From Thermalbibacter longus (GTDB lineage Bacteria > Chloroflexota > Chloroflexia > Thermomicrobiales > Thermomicrobiaceae): a stretch of 64,000 nt of DNA. The position numbers were made by a program, and so were the translations under genes. The stretch is from assembly GCF_023806485.1 (NCBI RefSeq), contig NZ_JAMSLR010000006.1:62001-126000 (forward strand), given 5' to 3'. Positions within the stretch are counted from its first letter, which is position 1, and each line of letters begins with the position of its first letter. A model generated the notes under the pieces. The model worked only from the letters and a program-made list of their open reading frames with translations. It did no database searches and was not told the DNA's origin. Below, piece after piece: positions 1 to 7,373 of this stretch.

Positions 1-368
1 GCCCCTCCGAGCGCGACTCGCAGTCCCAGCAGAGGCGAACTATCCTTCGCCCACTCGGCTGACTCCGCGATCTGGCCGAGCGTCTCCGCAGCCTGCTGCG
101 CAAGGTCGCGGGCCAGCGCGGCGAGTTCGGGCAGGCGGGCACGCTCGCCCTCGCTCAACCACCGTACCGGGAGTTCAGGCACCTCGCCCTCGATGTGGAA
201 CACCTGCTCCGGCGCGATGACGACGAGCGCCGGCTCCTCGCCGACCGGGCCAGGCACCGCGACCCACTCGCCCGTGCGGAGCAGCTCGGCAACCCGGCCG
301 ATCTCGACCCGCGCGGAGCCTAGCCTGCGTACACCAGCGATCAGCGCGTGCGCTCGGGGGACGGCCAT
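1..368 (-). CDS. PSP1/RicT-like protein, partial (runs off left edge)
   Basis: An open frame without stops runs from an ATG at 368 to the left edge, giving about 122 residues. It overlaps the end of holB by 28 bp, and translational coupling of this kind is strong evidence that it is real. It begins MAVPRAHALIAGVRRLGS, followed by a segment with a beta-rich look (VEIGRVAELLRTGEWVAV) and a helical stretch rich in Ala and Leu. In many bacteria the gene after holB encodes the PSP1-domain protein YaaT/RicT, a partner in RNA-processing and phosphorelay complexes. The position fits, but the sequence similarity I can judge by eye is weak and the conserved C-terminal part lies outside the window. The coding call is firm; the family is a guess from context. 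Confidence 0.55.
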   Translation of the reverse strand, partial: MAVPRAHALIAGVRRLGSARVEIGRVAELLRTGEWVAVPGPVGEEPALVVIAPEQVFHIEGEVPELPVRWLSEGERARLPELAALARDLAQQAAETLGQIAESAEWAKDSSPLLGLRVALGG

Positions 369-1405
369 TGCGTCACCAGCGCGTCGAGTGCCAGCCGAAC
401 CTGCACGTTGGTCTCCAGATCGACCATTGCCTGGCACGTTGCGCGCAGGCCCTGCACGATCTCGTCAGGCGACCAGCGTCGGGCCAACCGCTCCAACCGC
501 TCGCGCAGGCCGGCATAGCTCACCCGGTCATCCAAACCGTAGCGGAGCAGTAGCAGGTCACGCCAGAGCATCGCCAGCACGGCGAGCTGGGCCTCGACCT
601 GTGCCCGGCGGCCGCGCCGGTAGGACTCGGCGAGCTGCCGCGCCCGGCCTAGCGCGACGAGTGGATCGGACAGCATCTGGAGCCCGGCCTCGGCCAGTTC
701 CTGGTGCCTGGCCAGCTCCTCCGGGTCAGCCGCCATCCGGAACGCCTCCCCGATCCGGCCCCGGGTCAGGCTGGCAATCAGAGCCGCCTGCGGTGCCCCG
801 ACCCCGCGGGACTCCAGCGCCGCCCGGACGGTGGCGACCGGAACCGGCCCCAGCCGGATCTGCTGGCAGCGGGAGCGGATGGTCTCGGCCACGCTGGCGA
901 TATCCTCGACGATGAGGATCAGCACGGCGAAGGGGGGCGGCTCCTCGAGTGTCTTCAAAAGCGCATCGGCCGCGTCCCGCGAGAGCCAGTCGGCATCGTC
1001 GATGACGACGACGCGCCAGTCGCTCTCCAGCGGCCGAAGGGCGAGCGTGGCACGAAGCTCGCGGATGGCATCGATCGAGATCCGGGTCGGCCGGGCCTCG
1101 CGCTCGCCCCCGACCGCCTGCAAGCTGAGGACGGTGAGGTCCGGGTGCATGGCTCGTTCGACCCGGTGACAGCTCGGACAGCTCCCGCAGGGACGCCAGT
1201 GTGGCGCTGCCTGGCAGAGCAGCGCTCGAGCGAAGGCGAGCGCCAGCGCGCGGCGTCCAACACCCGCCGGGCCGCTGATGAGGTAGGCATGACTGACCTG
1301 GCCTCGCCGCACTGCCCGGTCAAGCGCTGCCACCGCAGCCTCGTGGCCGATGACCGGCCAGAGGGCCGGCCCTTCACGTTCGGTCTCGTGCAGGGGCTCA
1401 CGCAA
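341..1405 (-). CDS. holB: DNA polymerase III subunit delta' (clamp loader)
   Basis: This is the delta-prime subunit of the replicative clamp loader, which helps open the beta clamp and place it on primed DNA. The 354 residues show an AAA+ fold with a P-loop GPAGVGRR (about residues 45-52), in which the Walker lysine is replaced by Arg as in subunits that do not hydrolyse ATP. A four-cysteine zinc module follows (Cys64, 73, 76, 79; the last three are in CGSCPSC), then a degenerate Walker B (VVVIDDADWLS) and the SRC motif (SRCQQIRL). Its start overlaps the upstream NERD gene by 8 bp and its end overlaps the PSP1-like gene, so the three form one operon on the minus strand. Confidence 0.93.
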   Translation of the reverse strand: MREPLHETEREGPALWPVIGHEAAVAALDRAVRRGQVSHAYLISGPAGVGRRALALAFARALLCQAAPHWRPCGSCPSCHRVERAMHPDLTVLSLQAVGGEREARPTRISIDAIRELRATLALRPLESDWRVVVIDDADWLSRDAADALLKTLEEPPPFAVLILIVEDIASVAETIRSRCQQIRLGPVPVATVRAALESRGVGAPQAALIASLTRGRIGEAFRMAADPEELARHQELAEAGLQMLSDPLVALGRARQLAESYRRGRRAQVEAQLAVLAMLWRDLLLLRYGLDDRVSYAGLRERLERLARRWSPDEIVQGLRATCQAMVDLETNVQVRLALDALVTQWPSPERTR

Positions 1406-2162
1406 CCCTGGCCTTCTTCCTTCCCGGCTCGCGCGCCGGCAGGGCCACCGGCCCCTCGACCTCGTCTCCCGCGGAGAGGGCCGCGACGACCTCGTCGCAC
1501 TCCCTAGCGCTGAGCCGCCGCTCGGTACCGTAGGCGCGGATCGCCTCCGCCAGCTCCCGGCGCGTCACGACGGTGATGCTCGACTCGATGACCTGGAGGT
1601 TCACCCGGTCATTCAGGAACACGACCAACCCATCGATCGCGTCGACTCCCGGCAGGTCGCGCTGGCTCAGGAACTCGCGCAGCGCCTCCTGCTGGCGCTG
1701 GCACTCGATGGTCGGGTTGCCCAGCGGGGGGCCACCGAAGGTGAAGATCCGGATCAGCCGGCTATCGAGCCGGCGCCAGCGGGTACCCTGCACCTGGATA
1801 TGGCCGGCCATCTCTCGGGTGGTGATGACTAGCAGCCCGCCGGGCCAGATCAGCACGTGCTCGGGGCGCCACCCTTGGGAAACGTCCGGATAGTGGACGA
1901 GCGTATAGCGGTCGTTGAGACGGCGCAACGTCGCGTCGAGCAGCTCATCGGGGCGCGGGCTCCGGTTCCATTTGGCCCACTGCTGCATGCCGGCGTTGAA
2001 GAGGAGAAATCCGACGATCAGCGCGAAGTAGGCCCAGAGGATCAACTGGGGCTGGAAGGTCAGAGCGATCGATGATCCCAGGCCGGCCAGCCCACCGGCG
2101 ACCATCAGCCGCGCTGCTCGCTGCCGACGCTTGAGATACCCGACGTTCCGGACGACGCGCAT
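1398..2162 (-). CDS. NERD-domain membrane protein
   Basis: A 254-residue protein with two hydrophobic segments near the N-terminus (starting LMVAGGLAGLGS and LILWAYFALIVG), followed by a cytoplasmic nuclease-related (NERD) domain. Visible NERD features are the strand-turn HVLIWPGGLLVITTREMAGH, a downstream Trp (GTRWRR) and a basic/acidic C-terminal tail ending RKKARVA. NERD domains resemble restriction-endonuclease folds and are thought to act on nucleic acid, but the role of membrane-anchored versions is not established. The frame is open much farther upstream, but the ATG at 2162 is preferred because purine-rich GGAGAAAGGCGGGAGG lies just before it and the upstream translation looks non-coding. 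It precedes holB in the operon. Confidence 0.85.
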   Translation of the reverse strand: MRVVRNVGYLKRRQRAARLMVAGGLAGLGSSIALTFQPQLILWAYFALIVGFLLFNAGMQQWAKWNRSPRPDELLDATLRRLNDRYTLVHYPDVSQGWRPEHVLIWPGGLLVITTREMAGHIQVQGTRWRRLDSRLIRIFTFGGPPLGNPTIECQRQQEALREFLSQRDLPGVDAIDGLVVFLNDRVNLQVIESSITVVTRRELAEAIRAYGTERRLSARECDEVVAALSAGDEVEGPVALPAREPGRKKARVA

Positions 2163-2608
2163 CGCCTCCCGCCTTTCTCCGCCCCCTCCCGCGCCGCCGT
2201 GGCTCGCCCGTATGCCCGTCCAGTCTAGCACACCGTATGCCCCCAGCTCGCTCAGCAGGTCTCTCGCTCTCTCGAAGCTTCGGGAGCCGCAGCACGGGCG
2301 AGGGCTGCATCCTGAGGGTCGATCACTTTGCCCGCCGTGTTCGTCTCGACCTCCCAGCATCGCCGGGCGTGGGACTGCTGCCCCGCGCGCCTGCCAACGC
2401 CGGCTCGACGCCGGCTGGTCGGGGGATGAGGTAGGGGCGACCGGCCGGTCGCCCCTACATCGGATTCGGCGCGTGCGCATCGGGCGCCACCAGCGCTGGC
2501 CCGACGTGTGGGGGAAACTGTTCAACCCTCAGGGCCGCGCCTCCTTGACAAGGCGGCCTGCGCCTGGCGCAGAATCGTGTGCGATGGCTCGCTGGGAGCG
2601 AGGTGGGC
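2163..2608. other. Intergenic region between divergent operons
   Basis: About 450 bp separate the minus-strand NERD/holB operon from the plus-strand glycosyltransferase operon, so promoters for both must lie here. I could not pick a convincing -35/-10 pair. The only clear element is the perfect 28-bp palindrome at 2431-2458. Frames running through this region look like random high-GC translation. Confidence 0.6.
2431..2458. repeat. Perfect 28-bp palindrome (GTAGGGGCGACC family)
   Basis: Each 14-base arm reads GTAGGGGCGACCGG and its exact complement follows without a spacer. The same core recurs at 49530-49559 as a stem with an 8-nt loop, and as half or decayed copies near 19023 and 20086-20097. 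The dispersed intergenic placement fits a small REP-like family or repeated terminator hairpins. No T-run follows. Confidence 0.8.
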
Positions 2609-3550
2609 ATGAGCGGGGAGCGCGTGGATCTCTCGGTCATTGTCGTGTCCTGGAACATCCGGGATCTGCTCGAGGGTTGCCTCGCCTCGCTGGCCGAGGA
2701 GATCCATCGCTCCGGGATCGAGACCGAGGTAATCGTCTTGGACAACGGCTCGACCGACGGCTCGGTCGAGCTGGTGCGCGAACGGTTCCCCTGGGCCAGG
2801 CTAATCCCGCTGGGTGAAAACGCCGGGTTCTCGCGGGCGAACAATCGGGGCATCGCCGAGAGCCAGGGCCGAGCACTCCTGCTGCTCAACCCCGATACGG
2901 TCGTCCTACCGGGAGCGCTGGCGGCGCTCTGGCGGGCGCTTCACGCCGCCCCGCACGTGGGCATGGTCGGTGCCCGGCTGCTGAACGGCGATGGGAGCTT
3001 GCAATCGGCCGGCTACCGCTTCCCTGGCCTTGTGCAGAGCTTCTTCGACTTCTTTCCGGTGCACCCGCGGATCATCGGATCCCGGATCAACGGCCGCTTC
3101 GGCCCTGGCGACGGTCTGAGCCCGTTCGCGATCGATCACCCGCTAGGGGCCTGCATGCTGGTGCGCCGGGAAGTGATCGACGAGGTGGGCGGGCTCGACG
3201 AGGGCTACTTCTACTACAGCGAGGAGATCGACTGGGCTCGCCGGATCAAGGCGGCCGGCTGGACGGTGCTGACGGCGCCGGCCGCGCAGGTGATTCACTA
3301 CGCTGGGCAGAGCACCGGCCAGATCTCGGAGGCGAGCCTGCTCCAGCTCCATCGCAGCCGCGTCCGGTACTTCTGTCGCTGGCACTCGCCCCGCTTCGTC
3401 CGGGTGCTGGCCCTGATGGCGTGGGCCGCCGCCGGCTGGGCGAGCCTGCGGGCCCTGCTGGCTCCGGCGAGCGCCGAGCGCCGCGAGCGGCGAGCGCGGA
3501 TGCGGCGGGTGGCCCAGCTCTACCGGGAGGCGCCGTGCCTGTATGAGTGA
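2609..3550 (+). CDS. Family 2 glycosyltransferase (rhamnosyltransferase-like)
   Basis: A 313-residue GT-A fold enzyme expected to move a sugar from a nucleotide donor to a cell-surface glycan acceptor at the inner face of the membrane. It shows LSVIVVSWN at the start, the donor-binding DNGSTDGS, the metal-binding region LLLLNPDT, and the acceptor-side motif GLDEGYFYYSEEIDWARR typical of WbbL-like rhamnosyltransferases. The C-terminus carries a hydrophobic stretch (VLALMAWAAAGWASL) that may attach it to the membrane. I chose the ATG at 2609 over the in-frame GTG at 2579 because homologues begin just before the SVIVVS strand. Its stop overlaps the next glycosyltransferase by 8 bp. The donor sugar cannot be read from sequence. 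Confidence 0.9.
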   Translation: MSGERVDLSVIVVSWNIRDLLEGCLASLAEEIHRSGIETEVIVLDNGSTDGSVELVRERFPWARLIPLGENAGFSRANNRGIAESQGRALLLLNPDTVVLPGALAALWRALHAAPHVGMVGARLLNGDGSLQSAGYRFPGLVQSFFDFFPVHPRIIGSRINGRFGPGDGLSPFAIDHPLGACMLVRREVIDEVGGLDEGYFYYSEEIDWARRIKAAGWTVLTAPAAQVIHYAGQSTGQISEASLLQLHRSRVRYFCRWHSPRFVRVLALMAWAAAGWASLRALLAPASAERRERRARMRRVAQLYREAPCLYE

Positions 3551-5306
3551 ACCGCTGCCGCTCTCCGTCATCGTCCTGACCCTGAACGAGGAGCGCCACC
3601 TGCCTGGCTGCCTGGCGAGCGTTGCCGGGCTCGCCCGCCAGATCCTGGTCGTGGACTCGGGGAGCCACGACCGCACGGTCGAGCTGGCTCGGGCCGCCGG
3701 AGCCGAGGTCGTCCACCGCCCCTTCACCGGCTTCGCTAGCCAGCGCAACGCTGCCCTCGAGCTGGCACGACAGCCCTGGGTGCTCTTCCTCGACGCCGAC
3801 GAGCGCGTCACGCCGGAGCTGGCCGCCGAGATCCGCCAGGCCATCGATGGGGCGACGGACGCGACCGCCGGCTTCTGGATCCCGACCCAGAACTGGATGT
3901 TCGGTCGCTGGATCCGCGGCGGCGGCTGGTGGCCGGACGAGCACCTGCGCCTCCTGCGGGCCGGCCGGGCGCGCTACCGGCCGGACGTGGAGGTACACGA
4001 GGTCGTCGAGCTGTCAGGAGAGGCCGGCCGGCTGGCCTACCCGCTCGTGCACATCAACTACGAGTCGTACCTGGAATTCCTGGCCAAGCAGGCCCGCTAC
4101 GCCCGCATCCGCGCCGAGATGCTGGCGCGTCAGGGGCGACGACCGCGGCGCCGTACCTACCTCGGCCAGCCCGCGCGCGAGCTCTGGCGACGCTTCGTGA
4201 CGCTGCGCGGCTATCGCGACGGCCCCACCGGTCTCTTCCTCGCCCTCGCCATGGCCTGGCACGAGTTGCACACTTGGCTCCTCGTCCGCCGGCTCTGGAA
4301 AGCCGCCAGCCAGCAGAACCCTGGCAAGCCAGACGCGCCTGCCGGGGTAGAACTTCCGGACGCCTCGCTCGACCTCTCGGTGGTCATCGTCAGCTACAAC
4401 GTGCGCGAGCACGTGCTGGGTTGCCTGGAAACGGTCTATGCCAGCCTGAGGGGCAGCGGACTGCGCGGCCAGGTCATCGTGGTAGACAACGCATCGAGCG
4501 ACGGCACGGTCGAGGCGGTGCGGGCCGCCTTCCCCGGCGTGGAGGTAATCGCGAACCGGGAGAACCGTGGCTTCGCGGCGGCCAACAATCAGGGGATCCG
4601 TCGGGCGCGCGGCCGCGTCGTCGTCCTGCTCAACCCCGATACCCGGGTCGCGGGCGACGCGCTCGGGCGACTCGTCCACTACCTCGATGAGAATCCGGCC
4701 GTCGGCGTCGTCGGCCCGAGGTTGGTGTACCCAGATGGGAGGACGCAGCCCTCGCGCCGCCGGTTCCCGACGCTGCTCACCGGCTTCCTCGAGAGCACCG
4801 TCGTGCAGGACTACTGGCGCGACAACCGCGTGCTCCGCCGCTACTACGTGGCTGACCGCTCGGACGCCGAGACACAGGAGGTGGACTGGCTAGTGGGCGC
4901 GTGCCTGGCGGTGCGGCGCGAGGCGATCGAGACGGCCGGGCTGCTCGACGAGCGCTTCTTTCTCTACTCCGAGGAGGTCGAGTGGTGCTGGCGGATCCGC
5001 CGGGCCGGCTGGCGCGTGGTGTACCTGCCCGAGGCCACGGTCTACCACCACGAGAGCGCCAGCGCCGGCCAGGAGCCGGCTGCGCGCCAGATCGCTTTCG
5101 ACACTGCGAAAGTGCAGCTCTACCGGCGACTCCACGGACGGCCGGCCGCCGAGATCCTGCGCGCCTTCCTGCTCGTGAATTACCTGGCCCGGATCGCCAT
5201 CGAGGGTTCCAAGTGGCTGCTCGGGCACAAGCGGGCGCTCCGGCGGGAAAGGATCGCGCGTTACTGGCGGGCCTTCGGCTCGGGCCTGCGGCCCTCGCGG
5301 CCATGA
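3543..5306 (+). CDS. Two-domain fusion of family 2 glycosyltransferases
   Basis: A 587-residue protein made of two complete GT2 domains. Residues 1 to about 260 resemble the WaaE/KdtX type (SVIVLTLNEERHLPGCLAS, VDSGSHDRTVE, LFLDADERV, NWMFGRWIRGGGWWPDEHLR). Residues from about 275 onward resemble the rhamnosyltransferase type encoded just upstream (LSVVIVSYNVREH, VDNASSDGTVE, VLLNPDT, LLDERFFLYSEEVEWCWR). The linker is a short hydrophilic stretch after KAASQQNPGKPD. Fusion suggests two successive additions on one glycan, which is inference. It overlaps its neighbours on both sides (8 bp and 4 bp), so all three transferases are translationally coupled. Confidence 0.92.
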   Translation: MSEPLPLSVIVLTLNEERHLPGCLASVAGLARQILVVDSGSHDRTVELARAAGAEVVHRPFTGFASQRNAALELARQPWVLFLDADERVTPELAAEIRQAIDGATDATAGFWIPTQNWMFGRWIRGGGWWPDEHLRLLRAGRARYRPDVEVHEVVELSGEAGRLAYPLVHINYESYLEFLAKQARYARIRAEMLARQGRRPRRRTYLGQPARELWRRFVTLRGYRDGPTGLFLALAMAWHELHTWLLVRRLWKAASQQNPGKPDAPAGVELPDASLDLSVVIVSYNVREHVLGCLETVYASLRGSGLRGQVIVVDNASSDGTVEAVRAAFPGVEVIANRENRGFAAANNQGIRRARGRVVVLLNPDTRVAGDALGRLVHYLDENPAVGVVGPRLVYPDGRTQPSRRRFPTLLTGFLESTVVQDYWRDNRVLRRYYVADRSDAETQEVDWLVGACLAVRREAIETAGLLDERFFLYSEEVEWCWRIRRAGWRVVYLPEATVYHHESASAGQEPAARQIAFDTAKVQLYRRLHGRPAAEILRAFLLVNYLARIAIEGSKWLLGHKRALRRERIARYWRAFGSGLRPSRP

Positions 5307-6454
5307 GCGAGCGCTGCGTGCTCTTCATCACCGGGGAATACCCGCCGATGCACGGCGGGGTGGGCGACTACACGGCACGCCTGGCCGAGGCGCTGGCAAG
5401 GCAGAGCTGGGAGCCCGCCGTCCTGACCAGCCAGCGTGCGGCCGGGTCACGCTACGTCGCTGCCACGGTCGAGCGTTGGGGCTGGGATCTTGCCAGCCGG
5501 GTACGCCAGGCCGCGCGGGACACGGGCGCGCTGTTGCTCCACCTCCAGTACCAGACCGGCGCCTTCGCGCTCCACCCGGCGGTCAACGTGCTCCCCTACC
5601 GGGTGCGCGAGCGGCCGCTGCTCACCACTTTCCACGACCTGCGCGCGCCGTATCTCTTCCCCAAGGCCGGCCCACTCCGGCCGGCGCTCAACCAGTTGCT
5701 GGCCCGCGGCAGCGCCGCCGTGATCGCCACCAACCCGGAGGACTACGCCGCGCTCGAGCGCGATCCCCGGCTGCGGGGCCGGCTGCACCTCATCCCGATC
5801 GGCAGCAACCTCCCGGAGCCGTCGGGCGCCGACCCTGCTGAGACCCGCCGCCGGCTGGGCGTGCCGGTCGACCGGGCCGCGGTCGGGTTCTTCGGCTTCT
5901 TGACCCGGGACAAGGGGATCGACCTGCTGCTGGTCGCGCTCGAAGCGATGCCGGAGCCGCGACCAGCCCTAGTGCTGGCCGGCGGCGGGCTGGCCGACAC
6001 CGACCAGGCCAACGCCGGCTATCTCTCCTGGCTCGACAGCCGCTTGGTCGAGGCAGCCGTCCCGGTGATCCGCATCGGCTACCTGCCGCCTCAGGACGCG
6101 GCAGACCTGCTGTGCGCGCTCGACCTGGTCGTCCTGCCCTTCCGCGCTGGGGCGAGCCTGCGCCACGGCACGTTGATCGCGGCCCTGGCCTGCGGGGCAG
6201 CCGTCGTCACCACCAAGCCGGCGCGGCTGGAGTGGCTCCACCCGCTACGCGACCGCGAGCACCTCTGGTTGGTTCCGCCAGGCGATCCCGAAGCGCTGAG
6301 GTCGGCCATCGCCACGCTGCTTGCCGACCGCGCGGCGCGCGAGCGCCTGCGTCGAGCGGCCCGGCTGGCCAGTGGCGCTTTCGGCTGGGACGAGATCGCT
6401 CGCCGCCACATCGAGCTCTACGAGGCGATCCTGGGGAGACGAGCGCGCGTGTGA
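5303..6454 (+). CDS. Family 4 glycosyltransferase (GT-B fold)
   Basis: A 383-residue retaining-type glycosyltransferase. The N-terminal Rossmann half has the glycine-rich acceptor loop (GEYPPMHGGVGDY); the C-terminal half has the donor domain (FFGFLTRDKGIDLLL, then RIGYLPPQDAADLL and PFRAGASLRHGTLIAALACG). The usual E-x7-E signature is weak, with the loop reading RAGASLRHGTL. The start is the ATG that overlaps the preceding stop (ATGA). It closes the three-gene surface-glycan operon; no flippase, polymerase or sugar-nucleotide synthesis gene lies nearby, so the product remains unknown. Confidence 0.9.
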   Translation: MSERCVLFITGEYPPMHGGVGDYTARLAEALARQSWEPAVLTSQRAAGSRYVAATVERWGWDLASRVRQAARDTGALLLHLQYQTGAFALHPAVNVLPYRVRERPLLTTFHDLRAPYLFPKAGPLRPALNQLLARGSAAVIATNPEDYAALERDPRLRGRLHLIPIGSNLPEPSGADPAETRRRLGVPVDRAAVGFFGFLTRDKGIDLLLVALEAMPEPRPALVLAGGGLADTDQANAGYLSWLDSRLVEAAVPVIRIGYLPPQDAADLLCALDLVVLPFRAGASLRHGTLIAALACGAAVVTTKPARLEWLHPLRDREHLWLVPPGDPEALRSAIATLLADRAARERLRRAARLASGAFGWDEIARRHIELYEAILGRRARV

Positions 6455-6468
6455 GCCGCTCGTTGCCG

Positions 6469-7344
6469 TCACCCCTCGCGGTCTTCGTCGCCGGCGACGC
6501 TCTCAGCGAAGTACTGCCTCAGCCCGGCCTCGATCGCCCGGGCGATCTGCTCCTCCCGCCACCGCGTGCTGTCCTCCTGACCATCGGCGAACGCCCTCGC
6601 CTCCCACGGGTGGGAGAGGAAGACAGCCTCGACCAGGACAGCCGGCATCTCGGGCAAGCGAAGCAGGATCGAATCGAGCCGCTCGTGGCGCGCAGTCTCC
6701 TGGCTGATCGGGTTCGGGGCGCCGGCATAGCTCTCTGGCGTCGAGAGCTCAGCGGCGAGCGTTTCGAGCAAGACCTCGGCGAGCCTAAGGTCTTTCTCCT
6801 CTTCGCCCCACATCGTCATCGTGTGATCCACTCGCGGATCCTCGTACCGGTTGAGGTGGATCGAGACGAAGACGTCGCCGTCCTGCTGGTTCGCAAATCT
6901 GGCACGCTCCTCGAGCGGGACGTTCACGTCCACGAGGCGCGTCAGGCAGACCGTCGCGCCGGAGGCGACGAGGCGGTCACGCAGGCGCTCGGCGATCGAG
7001 AGCGTGATCTCCGACTCGAAGAGGCCGAACTCCAGGTTGACCGTTCCCAGGTCGTCACCGCCGTGGCCGGGGTCGAGGATGACGGTGTGGCCGGCCAGCG
7101 GTGACTGCACGCCGTCCGCGCCCCGCGCGCACCGCTCGTCGAGGGGAGCCGGCGTAGGCGTGACCGGTATCGGTGTCGCCATCGCACGTCCGCTGCTGGG
7201 CGTTGGGCTGGGAAGCGGAGTGGCCGAATTTGCGAGCTCACGGTGGAAGCTCAGCCGCTCGTCGGCCCGACCGGCCAGGGTAAGGATCGACACGGCCAGT
7301 ACCAGCAGTGCACCGAGCAGAAATCGGATTCGATCGGAACCCAT
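6469..7344 (-). CDS. N-acetylmuramoyl-L-alanine amidase (Amidase_3)
   Basis: A secreted or membrane-tethered zinc amidase that cleaves the bond between MurNAc and the stem peptide of peptidoglycan. The 291-residue protein has an N-terminal membrane segment (FLLGALLVLAVSILTLAG), a Pro/Thr-rich linker (residues about 40-70) and a catalytic domain with zinc ligands in DPGHGG, a Glu in FGLFESEITL and SIHLN, plus the catalytic Glu in VLVEAVFLSH. ATG at 7344 is preferred because the signal sequence follows directly; the longer open frame upstream is Arg-rich and unlike a protein. It lies 29 bp downstream of the propeller gene and may be co-transcribed with the sigma-factor genes. Confidence 0.92.
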   Translation of the reverse strand: MGSDRIRFLLGALLVLAVSILTLAGRADERLSFHRELANSATPLPSPTPSSGRAMATPIPVTPTPAPLDERCARGADGVQSPLAGHTVILDPGHGGDDLGTVNLEFGLFESEITLSIAERLRDRLVASGATVCLTRLVDVNVPLEERARFANQQDGDVFVSIHLNRYEDPRVDHTMTMWGEEEKDLRLAEVLLETLAAELSTPESYAGAPNPISQETARHERLDSILLRLPEMPAVLVEAVFLSHPWEARAFADGQEDSTRWREEQIARAIEAGLRQYFAESVAGDEDREG

Positions 7345-7373
7345 CCCTCGCCCCCTGACCCCGACGTCCTGCC

